A stretch of 12,818 nucleotides of DNA, taken from Pseudomonadota bacterium (GTDB taxonomy: Bacteria > Pseudomonadota > Gammaproteobacteria > Burkholderiales > Casimicrobiaceae). The stretch lies in the NCBI GenBank assembly GCA_022709775.1, contig JAKLIE010000006.1:1-12818 (forward strand), given 5' to 3'. Positions 6,119 through 11,842 of the stretch are shown here, piece after piece. Each line of letters starts with the position of its first letter. Within the stretch, counting starts at the first letter, position 1. The position numbers and the translations under genes are program-made. The notes beneath the pieces are model-generated. The model searched no databases, was not told where the DNA came from, and worked only from the letters and a program-made list of their open reading frames with translations.

Positions 6119-7198
6119 TCAGTGCCCTTCCAGCAGTTCGTCGAGGTCGTAGGTCGACCGCCTGCCGAGGTCGCCGGCGTGGGCGGCGATGAACTCGTCG
6201 GCGCAGCGACGGCCTTCGTCGCGGAGCATGCACAGGAACGGCCACTCGGCGTTGAGCTTGGACGACGCGCCGAGGTCGGTCATCATGCCGGTCGAGATGC
6301 GGTGGATGCGCATGCGCGCCCAGGCCCTGCCTTCGCGGTCGCCGGGATCCGCCGCCTGCTGCAGCAGCGCGATCATCTTCAGCTCCTTCAGCAGCGGCGA
6401 ATTGAACGAGATCTCGTTCAGCCGGTTCAGGATGTCGCGCGCGGAGCGCGGCGTGCCCGGACGCTCGACCGGGTTGATCTGCACGAGGATCGTGTCGCTC
6501 GAGGAGCACTCGCGCACCAGCGGCATGATCGTCGGGTTGCCGGAGAAGCCGCCGTCCCAGTACGGGTCGCCGTCGATCTCGATCGCCTGGAACATCGTCG
6601 GCAGGCAGGCCGACGCGAGCAGCGCCTCCGGTGTGAGCTCTGCGTTGCGGAACACGCGGCCGCGCCCGGTGCGCACGTTCGTCGCGGTCACGAAGACCTT
6701 GATCGGCGACGCGCGCAGGCGCTCGAAGTCGATGTTCGAGGCGAGGATGTCCCGCAGCGGGTTGAGCGCGGCCATGCCGAGGTCGTACGGCGAGTACAGG
6801 CGCGAAGCGAGGTCCATCGCGACGTAGATCGGCGAGTTGTCCAGCGTCCAGCGTCCCATCAGGATGTCGAGCGGTCCGCGCTGGAACGGGCTGAAGCGCG
6901 CCGCCTCGGAGACCTGCTTCCAGAAGCGCTCGAGCGCCTCCCTCGCGCCTTCGGCGCCACCCTCGGTGTAGCCGTCGGCGAGGACCGCCGCATTCATCGC
7001 GCCCGCCGACGTGCCCGAGATGCCTTCGAGCTTCATCCTCGGCTCCTCGAGCGCGCGGTCGAGCACGCCCCACGCGAACGCGCCGTGGGAGCCGCCGCCC
7101 TGCAGCGCGAAGTCGACGAGCACCGGCGCGTCGCCGGCGCGTTTCGCGGGGGTCCGCTTCAAGGCAGGCTTCTTCTTCGTCTTCGCGGTGGGAGGCAT
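6119..7198 (-). CDS. Patatin-like phospholipase/acyl hydrolase
   Basis: A 359-residue cytoplasmic serine hydrolase of the patatin family, which uses a Ser-Asp dyad to cleave acyl esters. The oxyanion-hole loop is GGGSHG (34-39), the nucleophile elbow is GTSAG (62-66, Ser64), and the catalytic Asp215 lies in WDGGFSGNP (214-222). The first 22 residues are a Lys/Pro/Ala-rich tail without signal-peptide character. ATG at 7198 is chosen because the conserved domain begins soon after; a GTG at 7264 in the same frame would add 22 Arg/Pro-rich residues. The ribosome binding site is weak for either start. It is the first gene of an operon with the GntP-type permease. Related patatin-like proteins occur beside hydroxybutyrate and PHB genes in betaproteobacteria (recollection, not checked). 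The natural substrate is unknown. Confidence 0.88.
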   Translation of the reverse strand: MPPTAKTKKKPALKRTPAKRAGDAPVLVDFALQGGGSHGAFAWGVLDRALEEPRMKLEGISGTSAGAMNAAVLADGYTEGGAEGAREALERFWKQVSEAARFSPFQRGPLDILMGRWTLDNSPIYVAMDLASRLYSPYDLGMAALNPLRDILASNIDFERLRASPIKVFVTATNVRTGRGRVFRNAELTPEALLASACLPTMFQAIEIDGDPYWDGGFSGNPTIMPLVRECSSSDTILVQINPVERPGTPRSARDILNRLNEISFNSPLLKELKMIALLQQAADPGDREGRAWARMRIHRISTGMMTDLGASSKLNAEWPFLCMLRDEGRRCADEFIAAHAGDLGRRSTYDLDELLEGH

Positions 7199-7303
7199 CG
7201 GCGATCCATGGGACGGGTGGGAGGGCAAACGCGCGCGCGGAACGCGTCGCGGCAATGCGCGCACAGGCGCGCTGCGGGAGGGGACGCTCCCGGACGGGCC
7301 GAC

Positions 7304-7332
7304 AATCTACCATGCGGTATGTTGCACTGCAA
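7304..7332 (-). promoter_or_regulatory. Candidate promoter of the patatin-permease operon
   Basis: On the minus strand TTGCAG (7332-7327, 3/6) and TAGATT (7309-7304, 4/6) are separated by exactly 17 nt. Transcription would begin near 7297, about 100 nt before ATG at 7198. The region is noticeably less GC-rich than its surroundings. Confidence 0.4.
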
Positions 7333-7334
7333 CA
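7320..7334. promoter_or_regulatory. Perfect 15-bp palindrome TGTTGCA-C-TGCAACA (candidate operator)
   Basis: Two 7-bp arms flank one central base. The site covers the candidate -35 of the patatin-permease operon, a typical repressor position. It resembles TGC/GCA-type sites attributed to the PHA regulator PhaR, but I rely on memory for that likeness. No regulator gene is adjacent. Confidence 0.5.
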
Positions 7335-7338
7335 ACGA

Positions 7339-7391
7339 CCCCTGACGACCGTCCGGGGGGGCGGAGGGCGGGGCGCGATGGACGGCAGGGG
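7339..7391. repeat. Interrupted inverted repeat after the alpha/beta hydrolase gene
   Basis: CCCCTG (7339-7344) and CCGTCC (7349-7354) pair with CAGGGG (7386-7391) and GGACGG (7380-7385), giving a 12-bp stem with a 4-nt bulge and a 25-nt loop. It lies just downstream of the hydrolase stop on the minus strand and may contribute to 3'-end formation. There is no T-run. Confidence 0.25.
7355..7373 (+). repeat. G-tract 19-mer, copy 1 (downstream of hydrolase gene)
   Basis: The plus strand reads GGGGGGGCGGAGGGCGGGG, with enough G runs for an intramolecular G-quadruplex. It matches 17 of 19 bases of the copy at 8884-8902. It lies 34 nt beyond the hydrolase stop. Confidence 0.5.
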
Positions 7392-7407
7392 CGCCGTGCC
7401 GCCCGCG

Positions 7408-8883
7408 CTACTTGACCGGCGCGGCGGGCTGTCCGGGGGGACGGGGGATCCCGTCCTCGATGCGCGAGAGCATGAACGGGAAGAACGGGTTCGCCGACAT
7501 GCGGATCAGCGAGTCGAGCGAGACGATCAGCGTGCCGGTCTCGCCGCGCAGCGCCATCGCGCCGAGGTTCACGCCGTAGTCGTCCGCGGGGTCGGGCTCG
7601 AGGCCGTACAGCGAATCGTTCATCGGGAACGGGATCGCCACGTGCGACAGCGAATACACGTCGCGCGGGTACGACAGACCGGGGAGCGGGATCACGACCT
7701 CGTCGGCGGCGCCCGCATCGGTGACGCGCGCGACCACGTCGCCGTGCTGCGCATCGGCGTTGGTGACGATCGTCGTCCGCCAGGCCCGCGGCGGATTCGG
7801 GAGGATGCGGTTCAGCACCGTGTTCGCGCTCGCGCGGATGAGCGCGCCGAAAGCCGCGCTGCGGTTCACGTCGAACAGCACGAGCTCGCTGCCGTTCGCC
7901 GGCAGGTGCGCGTAGAGCGACGTGACGATCGCGCGCGTGCTGACGGTGAAGTCGACGACCGACTGGAACGTGAGCACCGGCGGCACGTCCGCGAGCTTGC
8001 CGGAGCGCGCGTAGTCGGCGATCTGGTCCTGCAGCACGCGCGTGAGCAGCGAGGACTGGCGCGCGCCGTTCACCGGGAACGAGTTGTACTTGAACGGGTT
8101 GAACTCCGGGACCACCGAGAGCCACGCCGCCTTCGCGAACGACGGGAACACGGCGGGCCAGCCGAAGAAGCCGGCGAACCGTGCGAAAGCCGTGATCCCG
8201 ATCATCGGCGAGATCAGCACGAGCCGGTCGGCGCGCGGAAGTGCCGGGTCGGCCAGCGCGTCGAGCGAGTATTTCATCGCGAGCGCGCCGCCGTTCGAGA
8301 AGCCGACGATGTGCAGCGGCTTGTCGGGGCCTGCGCGGCGGCGCGCCTCGCGGACCGCGATCCGGGTCGCCCCCACCCAGTCCTCCCAGTCGACGTCGGA
8401 GAGTCCGGCCGGAACCGTTCCGTGGCCGGGCAGGCGGATCGCGATCGCGACGAAGCCGCGCTCGCGGTAGCGCCGCGCGATGTGCCGCAGGCTGTAGGGC
8501 GAATCGGTGAGCCCGTGCAGGAGCACGACCGCTCCCAGCGGCGTTCCGTCGGGATCCAGCACGTAGGACCGGTTCCAGTCGCGCTGGAGGCGAGGCGGAT
8601 ACACGGGGCTGTCCGCGTAGTAGCGGTTCGAGGGCACGCGCTCGTCTTCCGGGAGCTTGCGCGTCACCTCGGCGCTCACGGCGTCGAAGATCGCGTTCTC
8701 GGCCGCGACGTACTTCGCCCAGTCGGCCTTGGCGAGCTCCTTGGTCGAAAGCTCCTCCGGGACGTACGTGTGCCAGGGCTCCAGCGGCGCGCCCCTCGTC
8801 GAATCCCACGCGCGCACCGCGAGGAGCGTGATCAGGGCGACGACGATCACGACGGCCGTGCGCTTCAGGAGCTTTCGTGCCAT
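7408..8883 (-). CDS. Membrane-anchored alpha/beta hydrolase (serine esterase/lipase-like)
   Basis: A 491-residue alpha/beta-fold hydrolase. An N-terminal KLLKR stretch followed by a hydrophobic segment (about 9-24) forms a signal anchor, so the enzyme is probably periplasmic and tethered to the inner membrane. The oxyanion strand is VVLLHGLTDSPYSLR (119-133), and LPGHGT (151-156) is typical of monoacylglycerol lipase/S33-like enzymes. The nucleophile elbow is GFSNGG (194-199, Ser196). Likely Asp and His partners are Asp311 in QSVVDFTVST and His414 in SLSHVAIPFP. The family core is about 270-300 residues; here an extra N-terminal segment (30-105) and an insertion around 330-400 lengthen it. 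ATG at 8883 is chosen because it opens the signal anchor. No Shine-Dalgarno precedes it; the leader is C-rich. It is divergent from the binding-protein gene and has no clear operon partner. The substrate is unknown. Confidence 0.82.
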   Translation of the reverse strand: MARKLLKRTAVVIVVALITLLAVRAWDSTRGAPLEPWHTYVPEELSTKELAKADWAKYVAAENAIFDAVSAEVTRKLPEDERVPSNRYYADSPVYPPRLQRDWNRSYVLDPDGTPLGAVVLLHGLTDSPYSLRHIARRYRERGFVAIAIRLPGHGTVPAGLSDVDWEDWVGATRIAVREARRRAGPDKPLHIVGFSNGGALAMKYSLDALADPALPRADRLVLISPMIGITAFARFAGFFGWPAVFPSFAKAAWLSVVPEFNPFKYNSFPVNGARQSSLLTRVLQDQIADYARSGKLADVPPVLTFQSVVDFTVSTRAIVTSLYAHLPANGSELVLFDVNRSAAFGALIRASANTVLNRILPNPPRAWRTTIVTNADAQHGDVVARVTDAGAADEVVIPLPGLSYPRDVYSLSHVAIPFPMNDSLYGLEPDPADDYGVNLGAMALRGETGTLIVSLDSLIRMSANPFFPFMLSRIEDGIPRPPGQPAAPVK

Positions 8884-8902
8884 GGGGGGGCGATGGGCGG
8901 GG
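8884..8902 (+). repeat. G-tract 19-mer, copy 2 (immediately before hydrolase start)
   Basis: The plus strand reads GGGGGGGCGATGGGCGGGG directly abutting the hydrolase start codon, so the mRNA leader is C-rich. It is 17/19 identical to copy 1 in the same orientation, and together they bracket the gene. Confidence 0.5.
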
Positions 8903-8909
8903 AGCGGCG

Positions 8910-8918
8910 ACGATACCA
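8910..8918 (-). promoter_or_regulatory. Weak extended -10 candidate for the hydrolase gene
   Basis: On the minus strand TGG-TATCGT resembles an extended -10 (TGn plus a 4/6 hexamer). The start would fall near 8903, giving a leader of about 20 nt. No -35 box is recognisable. Confidence 0.25.
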
Positions 8919-8988
8919 CCTTCGACCGGTCCCGGGCCCCGGCCTGCGGTCCCCGCGCACGGGCGCCTGCTCGCCCGCGGGTGTCTCG

Positions 8989-9017
8989 TTGACCGGCGCT
9001 GCGCGGACTGGGAAAAT
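8989..9017 (+). promoter_or_regulatory. Candidate sigma70 promoter of the binding-protein gene
   Basis: TTGACC (8989-8994, 5/6) and GAAAAT (9012-9017, 4/6) are separated by exactly 17 nt. A short inverted repeat GGGAA (9010-9014) / TTCCC (9025-9029) overlaps the -10 and start region. The resulting leader would be about 155 nt. Confidence 0.45.
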
Positions 9018-9024
9018 CGCCGAC

Positions 9025-9166
9025 TTCCCGACTGACGGCATGCCTGCCCGGCAGGCTCCCACGCTTCCGGCGCACCGCCGGCATGCGCCAGTCGCGTCCG
9101 CCCGGGGCGATCGCGCGCCGGGGACGACGCCCGCCGCGGGCGCGAAGCCGCGGATCCGCTCCCCCC
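9025..9166 (+). other. Long GC-rich leader with two 15-bp palindromes
   Basis: Between the candidate promoter and the ribosome binding site the DNA contains GCCTGCC-C-GGCAGGC (9042-9056) and CGCCCGC-C-GCGGGCG (9128-9142). No separate gene or known riboswitch is recognisable. The structures may only reflect GC content. Confidence 0.25.
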
Positions 9167-9172
9167 AAAGGA
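9167..9172 (+). promoter_or_regulatory. Ribosome binding site fixing a GTG start
   Basis: AAAGGA lies 8 nt before GTG at 9181 and sits in a rare A-rich patch. It selects the GTG that opens a standard signal peptide over the in-frame ATG at 9040. Confidence 0.7.
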
Positions 9173-9180
9173 AATCCAAC

Positions 9181-10047
9181 GTGAAACGCATCCTCATCGG
9201 CCTCCTGGCTTCGGCCAGCCTCGTCGCGACGACCGCCGTCGCCCAGCCGGCCTCGAGCGCCCTCGCCCGCATCAAGGCGGCGAAGGCCATCAACGTCGCG
9301 GTGTCGACCGACGCGCTCCCGTTCTCGTTCAGCGGTCCGGACACGAAGAACGAGCCCGTCGGCTATTCGATCGACCTGTGCAAGCGCGCGATCGCGCAGA
9401 TCGGCCGCGCCGTCGGCGAGCCGAACCTCAAGGTGAACTGGATCAACGGGACGACGCCCGAGCGGCTTCAGATGGTCGCCGAGGGCAAGGCGGACCTCGA
9501 GTGCGCCAATACGACGCAGACGCTCTCGCGCCTCGCGAACGTCGACTTCTCGAACCTCGTCTTCGTCGACGCCGCCGGGATGGTCGTTCGCAACGCGTCG
9601 CCGGTCAATCGCATCGCCGACCTCGCCGGCAGGAAGATCGTCGTGCTGAAGGGGACGACGACCGAGTCGCGCGTCAACGGGATGCTGAAGGCCAGGGCCA
9701 TCGCCGCGACGGTCGTTCCGGCCGACACCCCTGCGGCCGCGATGGCCATGCTCGACTCGGGCGCGGCGGACGCGTTCGCCAACGACAAGCTCCGGCTGGT
9801 CGGTCTCGTCGCGCAGGCCGGCAACCCGAAGGACTATGCGATGCTCGCCGAGGATTTCTCGTACGAGCCCTACGCGTTCGCGCTGCCGCGCGGCGATTCC
9901 GCGCTGCGCCTCGAGGTGAACCGCGCGCTGACGCAGGTCTACGTCGGCGGCGAGATCGAGACGATCTTCTCGAACTGGCTGGGAGCCTTCGGACGGCCGA
10001 CGGGCCTGCTGGCGGCGATGTACCTGCTGAACGCGATTCCCGACTGA
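9181..10047 (+). CDS. Periplasmic amino-acid-type ABC transporter substrate-binding protein
   Basis: A 288-residue extracytoplasmic binding protein of the SBP_bac_3 type (GltI/polar amino acid group). Translation starts at GTG 9181. A signal peptide with KR, a hydrophobic core and an AVA-Q cleavage site (after residue 21) leads into the mature domain. Typical family features are IDLCKRAIAQIG (64-75), LVFVDAAGMVVR (126-137) in the second lobe, and TQTLSRLANVDFS (112-124), where Arg117 corresponds to the residue that binds the ligand carboxylate. The AGRKIVVLKGTTTE strand (149-162) and a C-terminal GLLAAMYLLNAIPD tail resemble aspartate/glutamate-binding relatives. No permease or ATPase gene lies next to it, so it must serve a transporter encoded elsewhere or act as a solitary sensor. 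The ligand is not assignable from sequence. Confidence 0.88.
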   Translation: MKRILIGLLASASLVATTAVAQPASSALARIKAAKAINVAVSTDALPFSFSGPDTKNEPVGYSIDLCKRAIAQIGRAVGEPNLKVNWINGTTPERLQMVAEGKADLECANTTQTLSRLANVDFSNLVFVDAAGMVVRNASPVNRIADLAGRKIVVLKGTTTESRVNGMLKARAIAATVVPADTPAAAMAMLDSGAADAFANDKLRLVGLVAQAGNPKDYAMLAEDFSYEPYAFALPRGDSALRLEVNRALTQVYVGGEIETIFSNWLGAFGRPTGLLAAMYLLNAIPD

Positions 10048-10077
10048 ACGCGCGGTCGCGGGATTCCGCGCGCACCG

Positions 10078-10110
10078 GACGCGCCGCCCGCCGAACGCGG
10101 GCGGCGCGTC
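10078..10110. terminator. Strong 14-bp hairpin between convergent genes
   Basis: GACGCGCCGCCCGC (10078-10091) pairs perfectly with GCGGGCGGCGCGTC (10097-10110) around a 5-nt loop CGAAC. It lies between the binding-protein stop and the stop of the convergent reductase gene, so it may end transcription from both sides. Only TTC follows on the plus strand, so the T-run is poor. Confidence 0.6.
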
Positions 10111-10128
10111 TTCGCTCCCGCGCCGGCC

Positions 10129-11124
10129 TCAGCCGCGCGTCTGCGCCTCGGCCGCGATCGACGCCGCCAGCAGCTTCACCAGCGCGTAGACGCTGTCGAT
10201 GTGCGGCGTCGGCGTATCGGTCAGCCGCCCCAGCTCGACGACCGAGCCGACCAGCGCCTCGATCTCCGGCTCGCGCGCCGCCTCGATGTCCTGCAGCATC
10301 GACGTCTTGTGCCTGCCGACGCGCTCCGCCCCGGCGATGCGCTTGTCGATGGTGACGCGGAACGTGATGCCGAGCCTGGTCCCGACCGCCTGCGCTTCGG
10401 CCATCATCGCCGCGGCCAGCGCCCGCGTCGGCGGGTACCGGCAGATGTCGACCAGCGTCGCGCGCGACAGCGCGCTGATCGGGTTGAACGTCAGGTTGCC
10501 CCACAGCTTGAGCCAGATCTCCGAGCGGATGTCGTCGAGCACCGGCGACTTGAGTCCGGCGCGCGTGAACGCCTCGGCGAGCCGCTGCACGCGCGAGGAC
10601 GTCGAGCCGTCGAGCTCGCCCATCGGGAAGCGGTCGCCCTCGATGTGCTTCACCACGCCGGGCGCGACGAGCTCGGTGGCCGGGTAGACGACGCATCCGA
10701 TCACGCGCCCGGCCGGGATGTTCTCGCCGATCGCGCCCGTCGGGTCGACGCTTCGGACGCGCGTTCCGGCGAGCGGTCCGCCGTGACGGTGGAAGTACCA
10801 GTACGGGATGCCGTTCTGCATCGTGACGACGGCGGTGTCCGGGCCGAAGAGCTTCGGCACGCTCCCGGAGACGGCCTCGAGCTGGTGCGCCTTCGTCGCG
10901 AGGATCACGACGTCCTGCGGCCCGGTCGCGGCATAGTCGTTCGACGCCTTCACGTTGCGCGCGACGTGCTCGGTCCCGTCGTGCATCACGAGCCTGAATC
11001 CGTTGGCGCGGATGGCGTCGAGGTTCGCGCCGCGCACCATGAACGTGACGTCCTCGCCCGCGAGCGCGAGCCTGGCCCCGACGAAGCCGCCGATGGCACC
11101 GGCGCCGACGATTGCGATCTTCAT
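10129..11124 (-). CDS. Ketopantoate reductase family protein (PanE/ApbA-like)
   Basis: A 331-residue cytoplasmic NAD(P)H-dependent 2-oxoacid reductase; authentic PanE reduces 2-dehydropantoate to pantoate for CoA synthesis. The Rossmann motif GAGAIG (7-12) opens the chain. Other family elements are ATKAHQ (76-81), TMQNGIP (101-107) and the catalytic helix LKLWGNLTFNPISAL (205-219), where Lys206 and Asn210 correspond to catalytic residues. HKTSMLQDIEAAREPEIEA (272-290) is the C-terminal substrate loop. ATG at 11124 has AGGA 6-7 nt upstream. The gene starts 15 nt after the stop of the class II aldolase gene and is third in the operon mtnA-aldolase-reductase. This makes a role beyond pantothenate synthesis plausible, such as reduction of another 2-oxoacid. 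Many bacteria carry several PanE paralogues with other substrates, so I give no gene symbol. Confidence 0.85.
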   Translation of the reverse strand: MKIAIVGAGAIGGFVGARLALAGEDVTFMVRGANLDAIRANGFRLVMHDGTEHVARNVKASNDYAATGPQDVVILATKAHQLEAVSGSVPKLFGPDTAVVTMQNGIPYWYFHRHGGPLAGTRVRSVDPTGAIGENIPAGRVIGCVVYPATELVAPGVVKHIEGDRFPMGELDGSTSSRVQRLAEAFTRAGLKSPVLDDIRSEIWLKLWGNLTFNPISALSRATLVDICRYPPTRALAAAMMAEAQAVGTRLGITFRVTIDKRIAGAERVGRHKTSMLQDIEAAREPEIEALVGSVVELGRLTDTPTPHIDSVYALVKLLAASIAAEAQTRG

Positions 11125-11139
11125 GGCATTCCTGGAGGT

Positions 11140-11811
11140 TCAGCGGGAAAGGGGTTGGCCGTAGGTCGCGAACTTCGCGAGCACGCGGTCCATCTCGTCG
11201 TCGGCGAGCAGCACGGGCTCGCCGACCTGCAGGACGCGCCAGTAGGTCTCGGCGAGCGACTCGACCTCGATCGCGAGGCCGAGCGCACGGTCGAGGTCGG
11301 CGCCGATCGCGATCATCCCGTGGTTCGCGAGCAGGCACGCCCGGCGCTCAGCGAGCGCGGCCACTGCGGCGTCGGCGAGCTCCTGCGATCCGAACGTGGC
11401 GTACGGCGCGCAGCGGACGTCGCGCCCGCCCGCCACGGCGACCATGTAGTGGAACGCGGGGATGCCGCGGCCGAGGCACGCGAGCGTCGTGCAGAACGGC
11501 GCGTGCGTGTGGACGATCGCGCCCGCGTCGGGGCGCGCCGCGTAGACGTCGCGGTGAAAGCGCCACTCGGACGACGGCGCGAGGCGCCCGTGCGCCTCGC
11601 CGTCCCGCGCGACCGCGACGATGTCGTCGGGCGAGAGCCGGTCGTACGCGACGCCGGTCGGCGTGATCAGGAAGCCGTCGAAGCCGCCCGCGCTCAAGCG
11701 CGCGCTCACGTTGCCCGCCTTGGCGCGGTTGATCCCCGCCGCATTCATGCCGAGCGCGGTGGCGATCACGCGCTCCCGCAGCGGACGCCCGGCGTCCCGC
11801 GCGGCGCTCAT
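11140..11811 (-). CDS. Class II aldolase, FucA-like (probable 5-deoxyribulose/methylthioribulose-1-phosphate aldolase)
   Basis: A 223-residue cytoplasmic Zn-dependent aldolase that resembles E. coli fuculose-phosphate aldolase along its whole length. AGNVSAR (32-38), ITPTG (49-53) and PSSEWRFH (79-86) contain the phosphate-binding and acid/base residues (Glu82). The Zn ligands are His101 and His103 in VHTHA and His164 in ANHG. HYMVAVAGG (121-129) and APYATFGS (135-142) are also conserved. Directly upstream is mtnA, so the expected substrate is 5-methylthioribulose-1-phosphate or 5-deoxyribulose-1-phosphate, cleaved to DHAP and an aldehyde in the DHAP shunt. MtnB, the dehydratase of the standard methionine salvage pathway, belongs to the same superfamily and is the main alternative; the FucA-like SSEWRFH, HYM.A.AGG and APYATFG segments argue for the aldolase. 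It starts 31 nt after the mtnA stop with a weak GGGACT ribosome binding site. Confidence 0.85.
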   Translation of the reverse strand: MSAARDAGRPLRERVIATALGMNAAGINRAKAGNVSARLSAGGFDGFLITPTGVAYDRLSPDDIVAVARDGEAHGRLAPSSEWRFHRDVYAARPDAGAIVHTHAPFCTTLACLGRGIPAFHYMVAVAGGRDVRCAPYATFGSQELADAAVAALAERRACLLANHGMIAIGADLDRALGLAIEVESLAETYWRVLQVGEPVLLADDEMDRVLAKFATYGQPLSR

Positions 11812-11842
11812 CGGGAGTCCCGCGGCACGCGCGCCGGGGCGC

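Noticed and set aside
7199..7264. GTG at 7264 as start of the patatin-like gene
   Set aside because: It would add 22 Arg/Pro-rich residues with no family match; ATG 7198 gives the common Lys/Pro/Ala-rich N-terminus. Neither has a strong ribosome binding site, so slight doubt remains.
4446..7313. A 955-codon open frame on the minus strand across the GntP and patatin region, and an 861-codon plus-strand frame at 4760-7345
   Set aside because: Both translate to Arg/Ala/Asp/Gly- or Arg/Glu/His-rich low-complexity protein without family motifs, and overlap two clearly recognised genes. Long spurious frames are expected at this GC content.
9040..9180. In-frame ATG at 9040 that would extend the binding protein by 47 residues
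   Set aside because: The extension is Pro/Arg-rich and would bury the signal peptide; AAAGGA before GTG 9181 gives a normal start.
9674..11338. A 554-codon minus-strand frame and a 570-codon plus-strand frame (10201-11913) over the reductase and aldolase genes
   Set aside because: Compositionally biased shadows; the real reading frames carry Rossmann and Zn-aldolase motifs.
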